DNA from: Podospora bellae-mahoneyi
Taxonomy: Eukaryota > Ascomycota > Sordariomycetes > Sordariales > Podosporaceae
Assembly: GCF_035222275.1 (NCBI RefSeq)
Contig: NC_085884.1
Coordinates: forward strand, 248,001 to 312,000
Direction: 5' to 3'
Length of the DNA stretch: 64,000 nucleotides
The notes beneath the pieces were generated by a model. It was not told the origin of the DNA and searched no databases. It saw nothing but the letters and a program-made list of their open reading frames with translations. The position numbers were made by a program, and so were the translations under genes. This document shows, piece after piece, positions 10,801 through 22,612 of the stretch; the first letter of the stretch is position 1; each line of letters begins with the position of its first letter.

Positions 10801-11355
10801 TCACAAATCCTTCACCAACACCTTGAACCACAAGTCCTCCACCAGCGCCCTATTCTCCCCATCCATCTTGGCCAGCTCCTCATGCGGAAACTCCCTCCTC
10901 TCCTCCGTCACCGCGTACCCTCTCCTCACGTACCAATCAATCAGTTCCTTCCTTGTCCAGATAACCGTCATCTCCATCTTCTCCGCCCCGTGGCTCCTCG
11001 CATACTGCTCTGCATTGGCCAGCACCTGCCTCCCTATCCCCCCGGCCTGAAGAGTGGGGTCGACGGCGAACATGCCGAAATACCCGATTTTCCGAGACGG
11101 CTTGAGAAGCACCTCGCAGCAGCCCACGAGGGCGTTTCCGAGGGTTGGGGAGAAGGCCATGATGACTGCGCTGTGGGGGGTGTTGATCTTTTCGACGATG
11201 CCGGCGACGTTGATGCGCGTGCCGACTAGGAGGTCGGCCTCGGTTGTCCAGCCTTTGCGACTTGTCTCGCCGCGGTAGGCGGATTGGACGAGAGGCTGGA
11301 GGAGGGGCGCATCTTCTGGGGTGGCGAGGCGGAAGGTGAGGGCTGCTTGGGACAT
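10801..11355 (-). CDS. GNAT-family N-acetyltransferase
   Basis: An intronless 184-residue frame starting at ATG 11355. It shows the GNAT order: N-terminal TFRLATPEDAPLLQPLV, a central strand with GNALVGCCEVLL, the acetyl-CoA loop FAVDPTLQAGGIGRQVLANA (the Q/R-x-x-G-x-G/A signature, with GGIGRQV), then IWTRKELIDWYVRRGY, the usual C-terminal Y-x-x-x-G-Y region. It is a soluble, single-domain protein of normal family length. The acceptor cannot be predicted; small-molecule amines are as likely as protein N-termini. The lack of introns and the adjacent poly(A)-like tract are discussed as a finding. Confidence 0.9.
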   Translation of the reverse strand: MSQAALTFRLATPEDAPLLQPLVQSAYRGETSRKGWTTEADLLVGTRINVAGIVEKINTPHSAVIMAFSPTLGNALVGCCEVLLKPSRKIGYFGMFAVDPTLQAGGIGRQVLANAEQYARSHGAEKMEMTVIWTRKELIDWYVRRGYAVTEERREFPHEELAKMDGENRALVEDLWFKVLVKDL

Positions 11356-11990
11356 TTTGGAAACAACGGAAGAGTTTGATGGTAGGGGTAGCGTTTCTGG
11401 AGGACGGATTTGTGGAGGGAGTTGAGATGGGTTGCGGAAGGAGAGGAAGTGCTGGACGAACTCTTGAACAGTTTAATTTGCGTGCTGATGTCTTTGAAGG
11501 GCGTAGTTGTCAATGTCAATTTTTTTTTTGTCATGAGCGAGGTAGTTGTTGCCAGTTGGTTGAAAAGTGAATGGATGAGTCAGGGTGGGAATCTTCCGAG
11601 GCTCCGCCGACCGACTTGACCGACATTGGAATAGAGGCATCTGGTCAAGACAAGAATCACCTGATGAAGTACCACACGATGTCTTGCTGCTACCCAGACC
11701 GCTTGGCTGATCTGTTTATGTTTACACTGTCCAACAGAGTACCGAGGTCCAAAAAACATTGGAAAAGGGGTTCAGGGGTAAGCAAGGGTTAGGGTCTATG
11801 TGGGCTTTTCCGGTATCGGAGGTTGTCGGTGGCAACCAGGTCTTGTCAGTCAAGTATCACGATGAGCAAAAGCAGGTCCTGCGCTTTGATAGACTCAGTT
11901 AGAAACGGCAAAATCAAAAGGGGAAAAAGTAAACAATGATGCAATGAAATTGGTTGCGGCACATTGGGGAGTTTGAGGGCCAGCCTCCAC
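11356..11990. other. intergenic
   Basis: Promoter side of the acetyltransferase and 3' side of the flavin monooxygenase, both minus strand. Includes a T10 run near 11,520. No gene seen. Confidence 0.5.
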
Positions 11991-13682
11991 TCAAGCCTGC
12001 CCCTCTTCCTCGGACTTATAAGGCGGATCTTCCTGGTACCGGTGGTACTTGTACCGACTGCCCTCATGATCATCTCTTAACCCATTTTGGCCCTTCCCAT
12101 AAATCTTCTCCCTAGCCGTCACCGGTTCCTCACTCGGATCAGGCAGCTCAGGATAGACCCCCCTCCTCCTCAGCTCGGGAATTAACAAGTCCACCACCTC
12201 TTCAAATGTCCCCGGTGTGGTCACATACCCAATGTTAAACCCGTCCACATCAGCCTCCTTGACCCACCGTTCCAGCTCATCCGCAACCGTCTGCGGGCTT
12301 CCCACGCTGACCGGACCAAGCCCGCCGATTGCCGCGTGTTCAGCCACCAACCTCGGCGTCCATCTAGGGTGTTCCGTGCTAGCCGTGGTGAAGTTGTCGA
12401 GAATGCTCGTGACCTTGTGTGCCTCGACACTATCCTCCTTGCTTATCTCCTTGTCAAGCGGTAGCTTTGACAGGTCGATTCCTGTCCAGCCGCTCACCAG
12501 CACCAGACCTCCAATGGTGGAAGCATACTTCTTGAGTTCTTTCAACTTCTCTTGGGCGAGCTCATCTGTATCGGCAACAATGGGCGTGAAGGTGGCGAAT
12601 ACCTTGATGGATCTCGGATCACGGCCCTTCTGGGCGGCCAAGGCGCGGATGGCGTCGATCTTTGGCCTCAAGACTGAGGGTGAGTGACCAGAGACAAAGA
12701 TGGCTTCGGCGTGGGTGGCGGCAAAGTCGGAGCCTGCCGAGGAGGTGCCCGCTTGGAAGAGGAAGGGAGTGCGTTGAGGAGAGGGGTCAACGATATGCTT
12801 CGCGTCGAGAGAGAAATATCTGCCTTTGTGGTTGATGGTGCGCACTTGGGCCGGGTCGACGTAGCTGTCGTTGGCTGGGTCTGGGGAGAGGGCGGTGGGG
12901 GACCAGGAAGATTCCCATAGCCTGTGGACAGTGTTAGTTTGGGCAAATTATCACGACCCTAAGACAAGACGTACTTGTAAAGAACGCGGAGATATTCATC
13001 TGCTTGACGGTAGCGTTCGTCGTGTTCAATAGGATTGTCGAGGCCAATGGCCTTAAAGGCGGACTTCTTCCAAGACGTCACTATATTCCAACCGATACGA
13101 CCCTGTGTGAAGTGATCCAGAGTCGAAAAGCGTTTGGCTAGAAGATAAGGTGGCTCAAAACTGGTCGAGGCGGTGATGGCAAACGACAAATTCTTGGTCA
13201 CTGCTGCCATGGCTGAGATGGGCTGGAAATCCTGTCAATGGATGGTTCACAATCCCATGAAAAAAAAAACAAAAAGAAATGGGAAAGACTGACAATTGTT
13301 GGGTCGGTTATTGGCCATTGTGCCGCTCGCCTGATGCAATTGTCAACGCTCCCTTCGTATGTGTCGTAGCCACCATATGTGTCGGCGAGGAACAGAGCGT
13401 TGACCCCTCCCCTCTCAAGCAGTTTGGCGAGTTCAATCCAGTAATCAAGCCTGCGCTTGGTTGCCGACTTGTCAACTGGATTCTGTGTCACTTATCAGTA
13501 CAGGGGTTCAAATCGCACAGTACATGCATAACAGGGGTTTATCGCCGCACCTTCCATTGTCCTGGAGACAGGTGCCCGACAGTGCTCATATCGAAAGCAT
13601 TGATGAGGATGTGTTTCTTGCCGTTCCCAAGCTCATGATGAGCGCCGTTGGGGGCTGGTGGCTGTTGGTTTGTGTTCGACAT
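11991..13682 (-). CDS. NtaA/SnaA/DszA-type FMN-dependent monooxygenase, copy 1
   Basis: Four exons: 13682-13551, 13482-13294, 13231-12975 and 12921-11991, giving 502 residues. It is a bacterial-luciferase-like TIM-barrel enzyme of the nitrilotriacetate/dibenzothiophene-sulfone monooxygenase group. Recognisable blocks are ILINAFDMSTVGHLSPGQW, the ADTYGGYDTYEGS strand, GRIGWNIVTSWKKSA, HDERYRQADEYLRVLYKLWE, SPQRTPFLFQAGTSSAGSDFA, HAEAIFVSGHSP, and the C-terminal VGSPQTVADELERWVKEADV with DGFNIGY. Such enzymes use FMNH2 from a separate reductase to oxidise sulfur, nitrogen or xenobiotic substrates. A paralogue lies about 15 kb away on the other strand. The substrate is unknown. Confidence 0.92.
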
Positions 13683-14226
13683 TCTAACTTGTGATTTGTG
13701 GAAAGGAAGAGTAGAATGTGAAGAAGAGTAGTCGCAGCTTGAACCAACATGAGAGTCGGAGAGTCAAGTGTTTATATATACAGGCATCTAACGAGTCCAG
13801 AATGTCTTGTACCAAACCAGGGCCATTTGCATGAGGTACAAGTCTTGCCGGTTCGCAGCAGGGAGGGGTTTATCTCCGAGTTCATGTTGTAATTCACCGG
13901 CCGATGGTGTCATGCATTGTCCCGGCAAACTGCAGCCACATTCTTGCCAATGATGAACCATCAGAATGGCGTCGTATTACGGATTGAAGACAAATTCTTA
14001 GCCTCATGCACAGCGCGGTAGACCGGTCATCTCATCTTCAGCAATTACAAGGCCAGCAGAACCGAACAATCACCATGTCAGCCCAACTCCAGCATGAGAC
14101 GTTTCAGTGGTGTTCTATTGTGGCAGACTGCAAAAAACCCAAAACGCGATGTTATGTGTGGAATAGCTTCAGAATGGATGGTATGCGAGACCATCTAATA
14201 AAGATGAAAAAGAAATCAAAAAGATG
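13683..14226. other. intergenic, promoter of monooxygenase copy 1
   Basis: TATATATA sits near 13,774, about 90 bases upstream of the monooxygenase start. No gene seen between it and the tRNA. Confidence 0.5.
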
Positions 14227-14311
14227 TGCCCCCACGCGGGATTGAACCGCGGACCTCATCATGTCACAGAATGTTTACGAGTGATGCGCTCTACCACTGA
14301 GCTATACGGGC
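14227..14311 (-). tRNA. tRNA-Thr (CGT) with a 13-nt intron
   Basis: The reverse strand folds as a tRNA: D-arm GCTC...GAGC, anticodon stem CATCA/TGATG, loop CTCGTA + A giving anticodon CGT, T-arm CGCGG-TTCAATC-CCGCG and discriminator A. A 13-nt intron (AACATTCTGTGAC) sits after position 37, the canonical place. The acceptor stem GCCCGTA/TGGGGGC has one G-G mismatch and one G-U pair, so it is slightly imperfect. A/B-box-like sequences (TAGCTCAGTGGTAGAGC and GGTTCAATCC) are present. Confidence 0.88.
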
Positions 14312-14397
14312 CTCTAGAACTCAGTTGATGGCAAGTTCAAATTTTCAGTTGATGAGTCGACAAGGCTCACCACAAACTTCCCATTGTCCATGGCTAT

Positions 14398-15992
14398 TCA
14401 CAATCCCTTGTCGTCGCTCTTCAAGCTCGGTGTTTCCGCTGACGACGCCCGCTCCTCCACGAACTCCACTTTGGAGGTGCCAAACTCGCGCACAACCATC
14501 CAAGCCGGGAAGATGGCGATGGCCCACAGTCCAAAGTTAATGTAAACACCTCCAACCTCAGCAAAGACCACGAGCGAAGTGAGGCCGTAGCTGACAGCCT
14601 GCCACGCCGACTCGGTTCCCCGCAGAAGCGCGGCATAGCGGACCACCTCCGACTCATCTTTGGCCAAGTTGTGGATGATGAAGTACAGAAACATGTAGTT
14701 CAGCTGGAAGCCAACGGTCAAAAACACGAAAACACCGAAGCCCTCACCGAAGTTCCCGTCAACCCAGTCGAACGTTGGTCTGGTGACGCGATAGCGGGTG
14801 ACAAGAACCGTCGCCCACGTCCACCAAGCGCCCTGCAGAACCACAATGACCCAGAAGCTGGTGCGAGCACGAGTCTTGAGAGCAATTCTTGTGCGATCAA
14901 TCCAGGCCTGTCATGGTACGGCTGCTGTTAGCCTGATTGAACAAATTGAAGGTGGAACGAAGATGGAACTTACACCGAGTATCCACCCCGAAACAACAGC
15001 AATGATGCCAGACAAGAACGATCCCAAAGCACGAGATCGGACAGAGAACCACACTGTTTCCTGTTAGTTCTTTTTCCTCGCTGTCGACTGTCAAGACCAA
15101 ACTTACTAGCAAGATAGGTGAAGTAGACTGCCTCTGCAAAGACAGCCTGCCCGATGAACAACACCATCAAGAGAAACTTCTTGCCCAAGAACAGTCTCGC
15201 CGTCTCCTTGAGCTCAAAGAGAGGACCGCGCGTGATGGCCAGCTCCACCTTCTTGCCATCTGTTCTCTCGACCTTGTCCGGTGCATTGAGCAAAAATCCG
15301 AAGAGGGGACCAGTGCACTGCATTGCAATGAACACCAGGAAGACTGTGTATGACACTTTGCCAGCCTCGCTGTTCTTGGCATTGAGACCAAGGTTGATCG
15401 CACCGCCCAGAATCTGACCAGCCAGTCGATATGTCAGCCAGTAGCCGATAGCTTTGCCCCTGTTCCAAGGCTCTGGATAAGCAATGGCAATGGCAGCCTC
15501 GGCCATCCAGAACACACCGGCCGAGATACCGCAGAGCGCAGCACCCAACAAGACGAGCCATTCGGTCCCGAAGCGGTTATTGGTGTAAAGGCCCGCTGCA
15601 TATGGTGCGTAACCGATCCTGCTCAGAGTCAGCCGTCAGAGTCCAACCGACAAAATCTCCGCCTTGCTATTCCCCAGGGCAGCGCACGTTCCGAAAATAA
15701 GAGCACCCTTGATCCCGACGTAGTGCACCAAAGTACTGGAGAAGTAGCACGATACCACCATGAGACAGAAAGTCAGAGCATTGGCTGCATTGATGAGCTG
15801 TGGTGAGGCAGCGCCGCCGGCCCCAAGCGAGTTCATGGCGCCCCAAATTCCCGGTGCCGCCAGATTGCACAAACCCAAAACAGTCATGTTCCAAAAGGTG
15901 GAACGGTACCATTTGACCGGATGCAATTCAGATTTGGGAGGTTCGACTTCACCCTCATTGTGACGCGAGACGGTGTTGTCGTGGAAGGCCAT
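14398..15992 (-). CDS. UNC93-like MFS transporter
   Basis: A multi-exon polytopic membrane protein starting at ATG 15992 (MAFHDNTVSRHNEG) with four or more exons. The N-terminal half has WNMTVLGLCNLAAPGIWGAMNSLGAGG, the hallmark first helix of fungal UNC93/DUF895 proteins, then LMVVSCYFSSTLVHYVG and ALIFGTCAALG. The middle part has GISAGVFWMAEAAIAIAYPE, RGKAIGYWLTYRLAGQILGG and INLGLNA. The C-terminal part has GEGFGVFVFLTVGFQLNYMF, GTESAWQAVSYGLTSL and INFGLWAIAIFPAWMVV. About 11-12 helices are expected. Substrates of fungal members are unknown. Introns sit near 14,910-14,970, 15,060-15,105 and 15,615-15,660. Its neighbours do not suggest a pathway. Confidence 0.88.
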
Positions 15993-16805
15993 TGTGCCTT
16001 GACTGTCTGGAAAAAGACTTGCTGGAAGGCTCGGGGAGCAAAAACAGGAAATGGTAAGGGGTGATAACAAAGGATTCTTTCTGACATGGAAGTCTGGATG
16101 ACACCTGGGCAGTTTTATCTTTGCGCAACAGTTGCACGCACCTCGGCACTCACGTATCCAGTTCTTCAGGAAAGCAATTAGCGGGTGCCGTTCAGTCTCA
16201 CTGAGGTAATCAGACCCCAGCGGTGAAAGGTAGGAGCTATAGTACCAGGAAGGAAGCCTTGGATCTTGAGCTGGACCGGTCTCGGCTTGTCTTGCGAACA
16301 ATGATCAATAAGCACGCAATGCTCCCGAGACGGCAAGGCAACCTCAACCCCCACACCCGGAAGCCTGGTAACTTGCGATAGCGCCACCCGCGCCGTTGTG
16401 TCGTCTTGAACCCTTGTTCACAACCGGTCGTTATATCCGGTGAGCATGAGGACTCGGGCCGGATTTACCTTCCACTTCTGGTTTTGACGTGTACCAGGCT
16501 TGCGGTAGGATTGGGCATGGTAAAACCTGTGATGGTGACACAAGCAAGGTGATCCGGGCTAAAATGACGATATAATACCAGATCCGCGGAACCGAATACG
16601 TTGAACATTGACGACCTCACACACCACGACTACCTGGTTAGGTACCTTGGGTAGGTACCGAATTCTCCTGGGTGCGTACTATCGTCGGGAGCTCACAGAA
16701 CAATCCACCCCACCCGAAAGAGGCCTTCTTTGACAGTAAATAATGGAACATTCATAGGTTTCAAATTCATTTCTCGACAATCATGCAATTCATACTACGA
16801 ATAAT
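15993..16805. other. intergenic
   Basis: Promoter of the UNC93-like gene and 3' end of the next gene. Contains a GGTACC/TAGGTACC-rich stretch at 16,638-16,660 (TTAGGTACCTTGGGTAGGTACC), an inverted-repeat-like motif of unknown meaning. No gene seen. Confidence 0.5.
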
Positions 16806-18808
16806 CTAGGGTAGATCCCACCAACTCTCATGCAGGTCCTTCAGATTCACCTCCCCCGGTAATCGCAAGTATGAGGTCATGTCCGAGTTCTCATCTGCCT
16901 CCTTGCTTGTCCAGCCATTCCCGAAATACCATGCAAACCGATTGCCCTCAGGCCCGAGATACGTGTACTCCCAGTCCTCCCATCTGGGCTCTCTTCTCAC
17001 AGCCGTGACATGGCCTGCGCTTCCTGGCCAGATGCCGTGGATTCTACCGCCTGGACGCCCGCCATTGTACCAACTGCTACAATTATCACTAAGAACAGTC
17101 GAGGTAAAAAAGGCATCAGAGTACTCGACGAACTCATCAGCTGCTCTCCTGGATGGCTGGATGCTCTTGATCCCCTCTCTTGCTACCTTCCTCAGGATCT
17201 TGGCGAAACACACCAGTTGGACCTCGACGGAATGCGGGACAGTACCCGACGGACCTGTTCCGTGGGGACCATGGACGAACAGCAAGTTGGGGAAGCCCGG
17301 GGTGGCGAGACCAAGATAGGTGTACGGGAAGCCATAGCCAGTCTTTGACTCTGGATCCCAGAGCTCCCTCAACTCTGTCCCATCCTGTCCCTTGATGGGG
17401 AATGGTGTCACCATGTCCACGTTCGCACCCGTCGCGCAAAAGACAGCATCGACCTTCCTTTCTCTGCCATCCACTGTGACGATTCCATCTTTTGTGAACC
17501 TCGCGATCCGCGAAGTGATGTACTCGACATTATCTTCCGAGATGGCCTCCAGGTATCCCGGCCCTGGTGTCAGGCGTCTGCAGTTTGGTGAAAAGTCTGG
17601 AACGATGTGCTCCAACAACTCTGGCTTCTTCTTCAACCTCTGCTTCATGATCTCGATGAACCTTTCCCGAAGATCAATGTTCGTCTCCGACCCCCTGAAG
17701 AAGGCGGAGAACCTCCTCCAGTACTTGTCTTCCAGCTCTTTTCTGAACTTGAGGTACGCCGTCGGATCCCTCGCAAACAACTCCTTCTGCTCCTCAGAAT
17801 AAGGCTGAGGACCAGCAGTCCGTTCATCACCCGCCCAGCTGCCTGCAATCCAAGTCTTGTTTCTCGCATAATGATCCAACTGCTTCACCCTCTTTTGCAG
17901 ATTGGCCACCAGCTGAATCCCAGAGGCACCATTCCCAATCACCGCCACAGTCTTGCCGTCAACATCAAACTCCCCATCCCAATGTGATGCGTGTCTCAGG
18001 TGGCCCTTGTACGACTCGATCCCTTCGTAGTCTGGCAGCTTCCAGGCGTTGAACCGCCCAATGGCGTTCAAGACAAAGTCGAACTCTTCGACCTTTGGTC
18101 CTTCCTCCTCTTTGTGTTGGGTGCTGACTTTCCAAACTGACTCGCCCGCATCCCACTCGAGTGACTGGACTCTGGTGCCGAATCGTGCGAGCCGGTAGAC
18201 ATCGTGCTTCTTGGCGACGGATTGCCAGTAGTCTCTGATCTCGCCGCCGGGGGCGAACTGGTCGGACCAGTCGGTTTTGGGCTCGAAGGTCGATTGGTAG
18301 ACGTGGGAGGGAATGTCGCAACGGACGCCGGGGTAGGTGTTTTCGAGCCAGGTGCCGCCCTGTTGGTCAGGTCACGGGTTAGCACTTATACGGGAGGAAG
18401 GCATTTGCAAGAACACCTCATCTTGGGACTTACAAAGTCGTCGTTCTTCTCAAAGATGGTCAGTTGGATGTTGGGGACTTTGGCAGGAAGCAAGATGCCA
18501 GCTGTGATTCCCGCTAGACCGCCGCCGATGACAGCTACTTTGAGGGCACGGGGCTGGTCAATGAAGCGGTCGACGAGGGAGATTCGGGACTTGGGATATG
18601 TCGGGATCCGCTGGGGAATCGTTGTGGTGGAAGGGGGCAGCCCTGGTGAGGTTGCTGGGGTATAGTGGTCTGAATGGGAGTCTGAGTTGGTGTCGCGATC
18701 TGACGAGGACAGCTCGGGAACCTCCAGGGCGGAGATTGACAAGTTGGACAGTTTCTCCGTAGCGTTGATGGCCGCTACAGGGTCTGGGAGGGTTGTTATG
18801 GTGGCCAT
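16806..18808 (-). CDS. Baeyer-Villiger-type flavin monooxygenase
   Basis: Two exons, 18808-18434 and 18359-16806, joined by a phase-0 GTAAGT-AACAG intron, encode 642 residues. After a Ser/Thr/Pro-rich N-terminal extension of about 85 residues comes the FAD dinucleotide fold VAVIGGGLAGITAG, then GGTWLENTYPGVRCDIPSH, a second Rossmann motif VAVIGNGASGIQL for NADPH, and between them YKGHLRHASHWDG, which matches the BVMO fingerprint F/Y-x-G-x-x-x-H-x-x-x-W. Later blocks are VDAVFCATGANVD and FPNLLFVHGPHGTGPSG. The protein should oxygenate a ketone or related carbonyl with NADPH and O2; the substrate is unknown. The C-terminal YNGGRPGGRIHGIWPGSAGH fits fungal BVMOs. Confidence 0.92.
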
Positions 18809-20227
18809 GATGTTTGGGTGTCTAATTCAACGAAGTCAACAGAATCGAAATTGCACCACAAAGAAGCACTCGATGCGCTACAGCCTCTCTAATACCTGCT
18901 ACCAAACCCTCGCGGACAGGTGCACACCCTCCATCACATCTCCAAGGCCCTCTATGCCACCATCATGCAGTCACAGATGTCGTGATCTGATTCCCCGGCC
19001 CCCGCCTTCGCTCTCTTCACGCCAGCTTCCCGATAACCCTCTCCCAGAAGCCGGCCGGTAACACGAACAATAACACCATCCGCGGGGTCAATGCCATCAT
19101 GCCTCTGTACCAGCTTCCTGCCCTGTTCGTTGTCCCCCACGCTGCTCGTTGATCCACAGCACCGAAGATCCCGCCTCCTTATTCCCGGACTCCATCACCA
19201 CATGCGGGTGTCGAAGTCAGGTACCAATTGGAAGGATGACAATAATTCTTGGGAGTGCAGTGACACCAACGACAACTTCAATTGCGCCATGTTGTGTCAC
19301 TTTAGCATGCTTTTAGAGGTTCCACTCGGGTGTTTACTATGCAAAAAGGGGGTCGGTTGTTAGATCGAACTGATAACGGGGTACGGGGTTTGGTGCCGAT
19401 TAGCGTTGGATCAGGATGGTGTGATTGACGCGCGGTTGAGCTTAGAGGACTAGCATAGGCGGGTCTTGGCTTTATGGGGAGTTCATTGGGGGCAGCGAGG
19501 ATGAGAGTTTTGTTGTGCATTCACAATCTGCTGTGTCAGTGAGCTTTTCAGTAGTATGAAGTCCAGTTCCAGTCTCGATGCAAATATGGGGCAAAAAATA
19601 AAGAGTGTTGGGGGCCATTCAGGGGTAATCACCATGGGTAAAACCCTAACCCTTCCCAGCAATGGGATACTCGAGCACCACTGCTTTTGCATCCTCCCAC
19701 GTTGAGGTACTTGGCTGTGGTAAAATCCCATTGTGATGGGAATTTGCAAGCTTCATTCATCACATATTGCCGGAACAATCTGTGCAAACAGTCGCTAACC
19801 TCTCCACAAGTCAAGCATCCCGCCTTTCGGTGGTAGAGGGACCAATCTCCAAACCACCCCATCCCGAGCAACAGTTTTGTTCAATGGTTTAATGGTCGTG
19901 AGTCTCGAGCAGATTCGTGATCCTGCAAAAGGCTGTCGCCACAGAGCCGTAGTCCCTGCACCATCCAATAGTGACAGCCGACTTGGGCTTGCAGCTGGTA
20001 AACCCCAGTTTCCTGGGACCCTTTACGTTGCCGAAACATTGTGCTACATGATCAGAGACAAGTTGATCCCCGACTTAAAAGTGACGTCGTCCGCATAACC
20101 ACGCATCTCTTCACCTGTCAAAGCTGCAAGAAGCCGTTTCCTGTCAAGTCCAGACCGTTATTGCCAACGGTGACCCATTCCATTGGGGCTTGACGTCGAT
20201 CCTTTCTATCCAGCCGCGGCAGTCAAC
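18809..20227. other. divergent intergenic region, 1.4 kb
   Basis: Separates the BVMO-type gene (minus) from the MFS gene (plus), so both promoters lie here. No convincing gene on either strand and no repeat recognised. Confidence 0.5.
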
Positions 20228-21781
20228 ATGACAACCAAAGCCTCATCACCAGAGAAGCGAAAATGGTACCAGATACAGTGGTTCCAACCGCAAGACACGC
20301 CTCGTGAGAGGAAACTTATCAACAAGCTCGATCTCCTGATTGTGCCCTACGCCTTTTTGGCATATTGGGTCAAGTACATGGACCAATCCAACCTCAGTAT
20401 GCCTTCTATCACTGCCTCAAGCCCGAGTTATACTCACACCTACTAACACGACACAGACAACGCCTACGTCGCCGGCCTGAAAGAAGACCTCGGCTTCCAA
20501 GGCAACGAGCTGGTCCAGCTCCAGACAATGTACATCATCGGCGCCGTACTCGGGCAAATCCCATTCATGTTCCTCTTCACCTACGTCCCCATGCACTGGG
20601 TCATTCCATTCCTCGACGTCGCCTGGGGCATCTTCACTCTGCTGCAGTACAGAGTGACGGGCTTTGCCGAGCTGGCCGCCTACCGGTTCCTCGTCGGGTG
20701 GTTCGAGGCGGCCTTCTTCCCGGCCATGCACTACATCTTTGGGGCTTGGTACCGGAGTGATGAGATCGCTCGGAGAGGTGGTGTTTTCTACCTTGGGCTG
20801 ACGCTGGGAACGCTCACCGCGGGGCTGATCCAGGCTGGCGCGAGCCAACGTCTTGAGGGAGTCAAGGGGTTGGCGGGGTGGAGGTGGATGTACATCATTT
20901 GTGCGCTCATCACCATTCCGATTGGCATCATTGGGTATTTTGTTCTGCCCGGGACACCAGACAGGCCGAACGGATTACTGTTGTCGGAGGAAGATGTCGC
21001 TGTTGCCAAGGAGCGTCTGCAGAGAGATGGCCACGTCACCGAGGGAAAGTTCTCGTGGAAGGGACTGGCCAAGATTGCAAAGACGTGGCACTTTTGGGGG
21101 TTGATCTTGTTTGACGTACTCTTCTGGAATGGAAGCATAAACACTTCGACCGGTGGCTATCTTCTCTGGATCAAGAGTCTGGGGAGGTTCTCCAAGGCGA
21201 GGGTGAACGAGCTTGGCACCATCTCGCCGGCGCTGGGTATGTTTTACACGGTGGCGATCTGCTTCGCTTCGGATTTGGTGTTGGGACCGGCGTGGGCTAT
21301 CACGGTGGCTCATGTCTGGAATATCATTGGTCTGATCATTCAGGTTATCTGGGAGGTGCCGGAGGGTGCGCTGTGGTTTTCCTTCATGACGACGTACAGC
21401 GCTGTGGCTATGAGTTCGGTATTGTACGGATGGGTCAACAGTCAGCTCAAGGCAGCCCCGGCGGAAAGAGCATTCACGTTGGTTCTTATCAACACTGTTG
21501 CTCAGAGCACTACGGCCTGGACGCCTCTTTTGGTCTTCAAGACGGTTGAGGGGCCGAGATTTACCAAGGGTTACTCATTCGTTTTGGCCAACGCCGTTTG
21601 CTTGATTGGCATGGCGCATGTGTTGAGGATATATCTTGCTAAAAAGGAGTAAGTTTTCGAGAGATAACCTCATGAACCGACGCTAACACTCTGCCACAGC
21701 GCCAAGAGAGCAGACGCCGAATCTGGGTCAACGACGGGGACATCACTGGCCGAGGGCAGCAGGGCGGCTGAGAAGATTTGA
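20228..21781 (+). CDS. MFS anion:cation symporter (allantoate/pantothenate-type permease)
   Basis: Three exons: start ATG 20228, intron about 20,399-20,458, main exon to about 21,649, then a short exon ending at 21781. The sequence fits the Dal5/Fen2/Tna1 family: LINKLDLLIVPYAFLAYWVKYMDQSN (helix 1), NAYVAGLKEDLGFQGNELVQ, a YRFLVGWFEAAFFPAMHYIFGAWYR block with the typical R-F-x-x-G-x-x-E-A-x-F-P motif, GLAGWRWMYIICALITIPIG, and the central loop LPGTPDRPNGLLLSEED. The expected 12 helices are present. Members take up small organic anions such as allantoate, pantothenate or nicotinate. An in-frame ATG at 20183 would add 15 residues; I chose 20228 because the family's N-terminus starts close to it. 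Confidence 0.9.
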
Positions 21782-21814
21782 GACGCAGTATTCGATTTGT
21801 TATTTATCTCCAAC

Positions 21815-22612
21815 TCATCTTCCACAGTTCCTGGTCGAGCAAACAGTATTCTCGTGAATATACCGAATCTCCCCCGACTCCACCCTGATCAAGTTGTTCG
21901 TCTGCGTGCCCGGATGTCTCGGGATAGCAGCGTCGAGAAAAGGGAACAGATGGAAGATATCCACCGCGCCCAATTCCTCGTCAATTGTGTACCGCTGATT
22001 GCTGACATTGAACGGGGGCGGGAAGTTGAGGAGGCAGTTGCTGGTGATGTAGAAACCTCCCTCAAGACGGGCGCAGTTCTTGGCAAAAACAGGCTTGACG
22101 GTATGGTTGCCCCATGCATCGATGTACGCGTCTCCCGCTGCTTTGAGAGCCTCCCGAGATTCACGCCTTTCCACTGGGACAGGGGCCCAGCTTTCCTGTC
22201 GATTGTAGATCAGGGACCCAGTCGCGTTGAACAGCCAGTCGCCTGTGTCACACACGATTGAGTCGATGTGTGTAACCTTGCTGTCGGTGAAAGCAAGCCT
22301 TGTGCCAATGACGTAGGGGTGTTCTGTGGTGGCGACGATTTCGGTGTATGAGGCGCATTGGGTGGTGTCGTAGATGCTGAGGTTGAAGTCGATCTTGATG
22401 CCTTGCGACAGGACCCCTGTGGTGATGTTCACAAGAGCGTCGTTCTCGTAGTAGTCGACATCGCTCGATAGTGTCGAGAAGGTCGGCTCTCCAGCAGTGA
22501 GTGCATCCAGGTATTCTGCCGTTGCAGCCTTCAGGAAGTCTCGGGTGCAGGGAGTTTGGCCCAGAACTGGCAAAGCCAGGGCGGTGCTGGTAAAGAGGAG
22601 AGAAGGCAACAT
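21815..22612 (-). CDS. secreted DUF8021-type protein
   Basis: An intronless 265-residue frame from ATG 22612. It starts with a signal peptide (MLPSLLFTSTALALPVLGQT), followed by CTRDFLKAATAEYLDALTAG, a middle part with ENDALVNITTG and TEHPYVIGTRLAFTDSKVTH, SIVCDTGDWLFNATG, and the C-terminal block GGFYITSNCLLNFPPP. These blocks match a fungal secreted family I know as DUF8021, which has an SnoaL-like cone fold at the N-terminus. Several N-x-S/T sites and six Cys fit secretion. The frame remains open upstream of 22612 to 22744, but that extension would bury the signal peptide. The gene ends 34 bases from the MFS stop, tail to tail. Function unknown. Confidence 0.8.
   Translation of the reverse strand: MLPSLLFTSTALALPVLGQTPCTRDFLKAATAEYLDALTAGEPTFSTLSSDVDYYENDALVNITTGVLSQGIKIDFNLSIYDTTQCASYTEIVATTEHPYVIGTRLAFTDSKVTHIDSIVCDTGDWLFNATGSLIYNRQESWAPVPVERRESREALKAAGDAYIDAWGNHTVKPVFAKNCARLEGGFYITSNCLLNFPPPFNVSNQRYTIDEELGAVDIFHLFPFLDAAIPRHPGTQTNNLIRVESGEIRYIHENTVCSTRNCGR

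Noticed and set aside
16638-16660. GGTACC-rich inverted repeat as an operator
   Set aside because: Short TAGGTA-type motifs are frequent in such genomes as far as I know, and there is nothing to link this one to a regulator.
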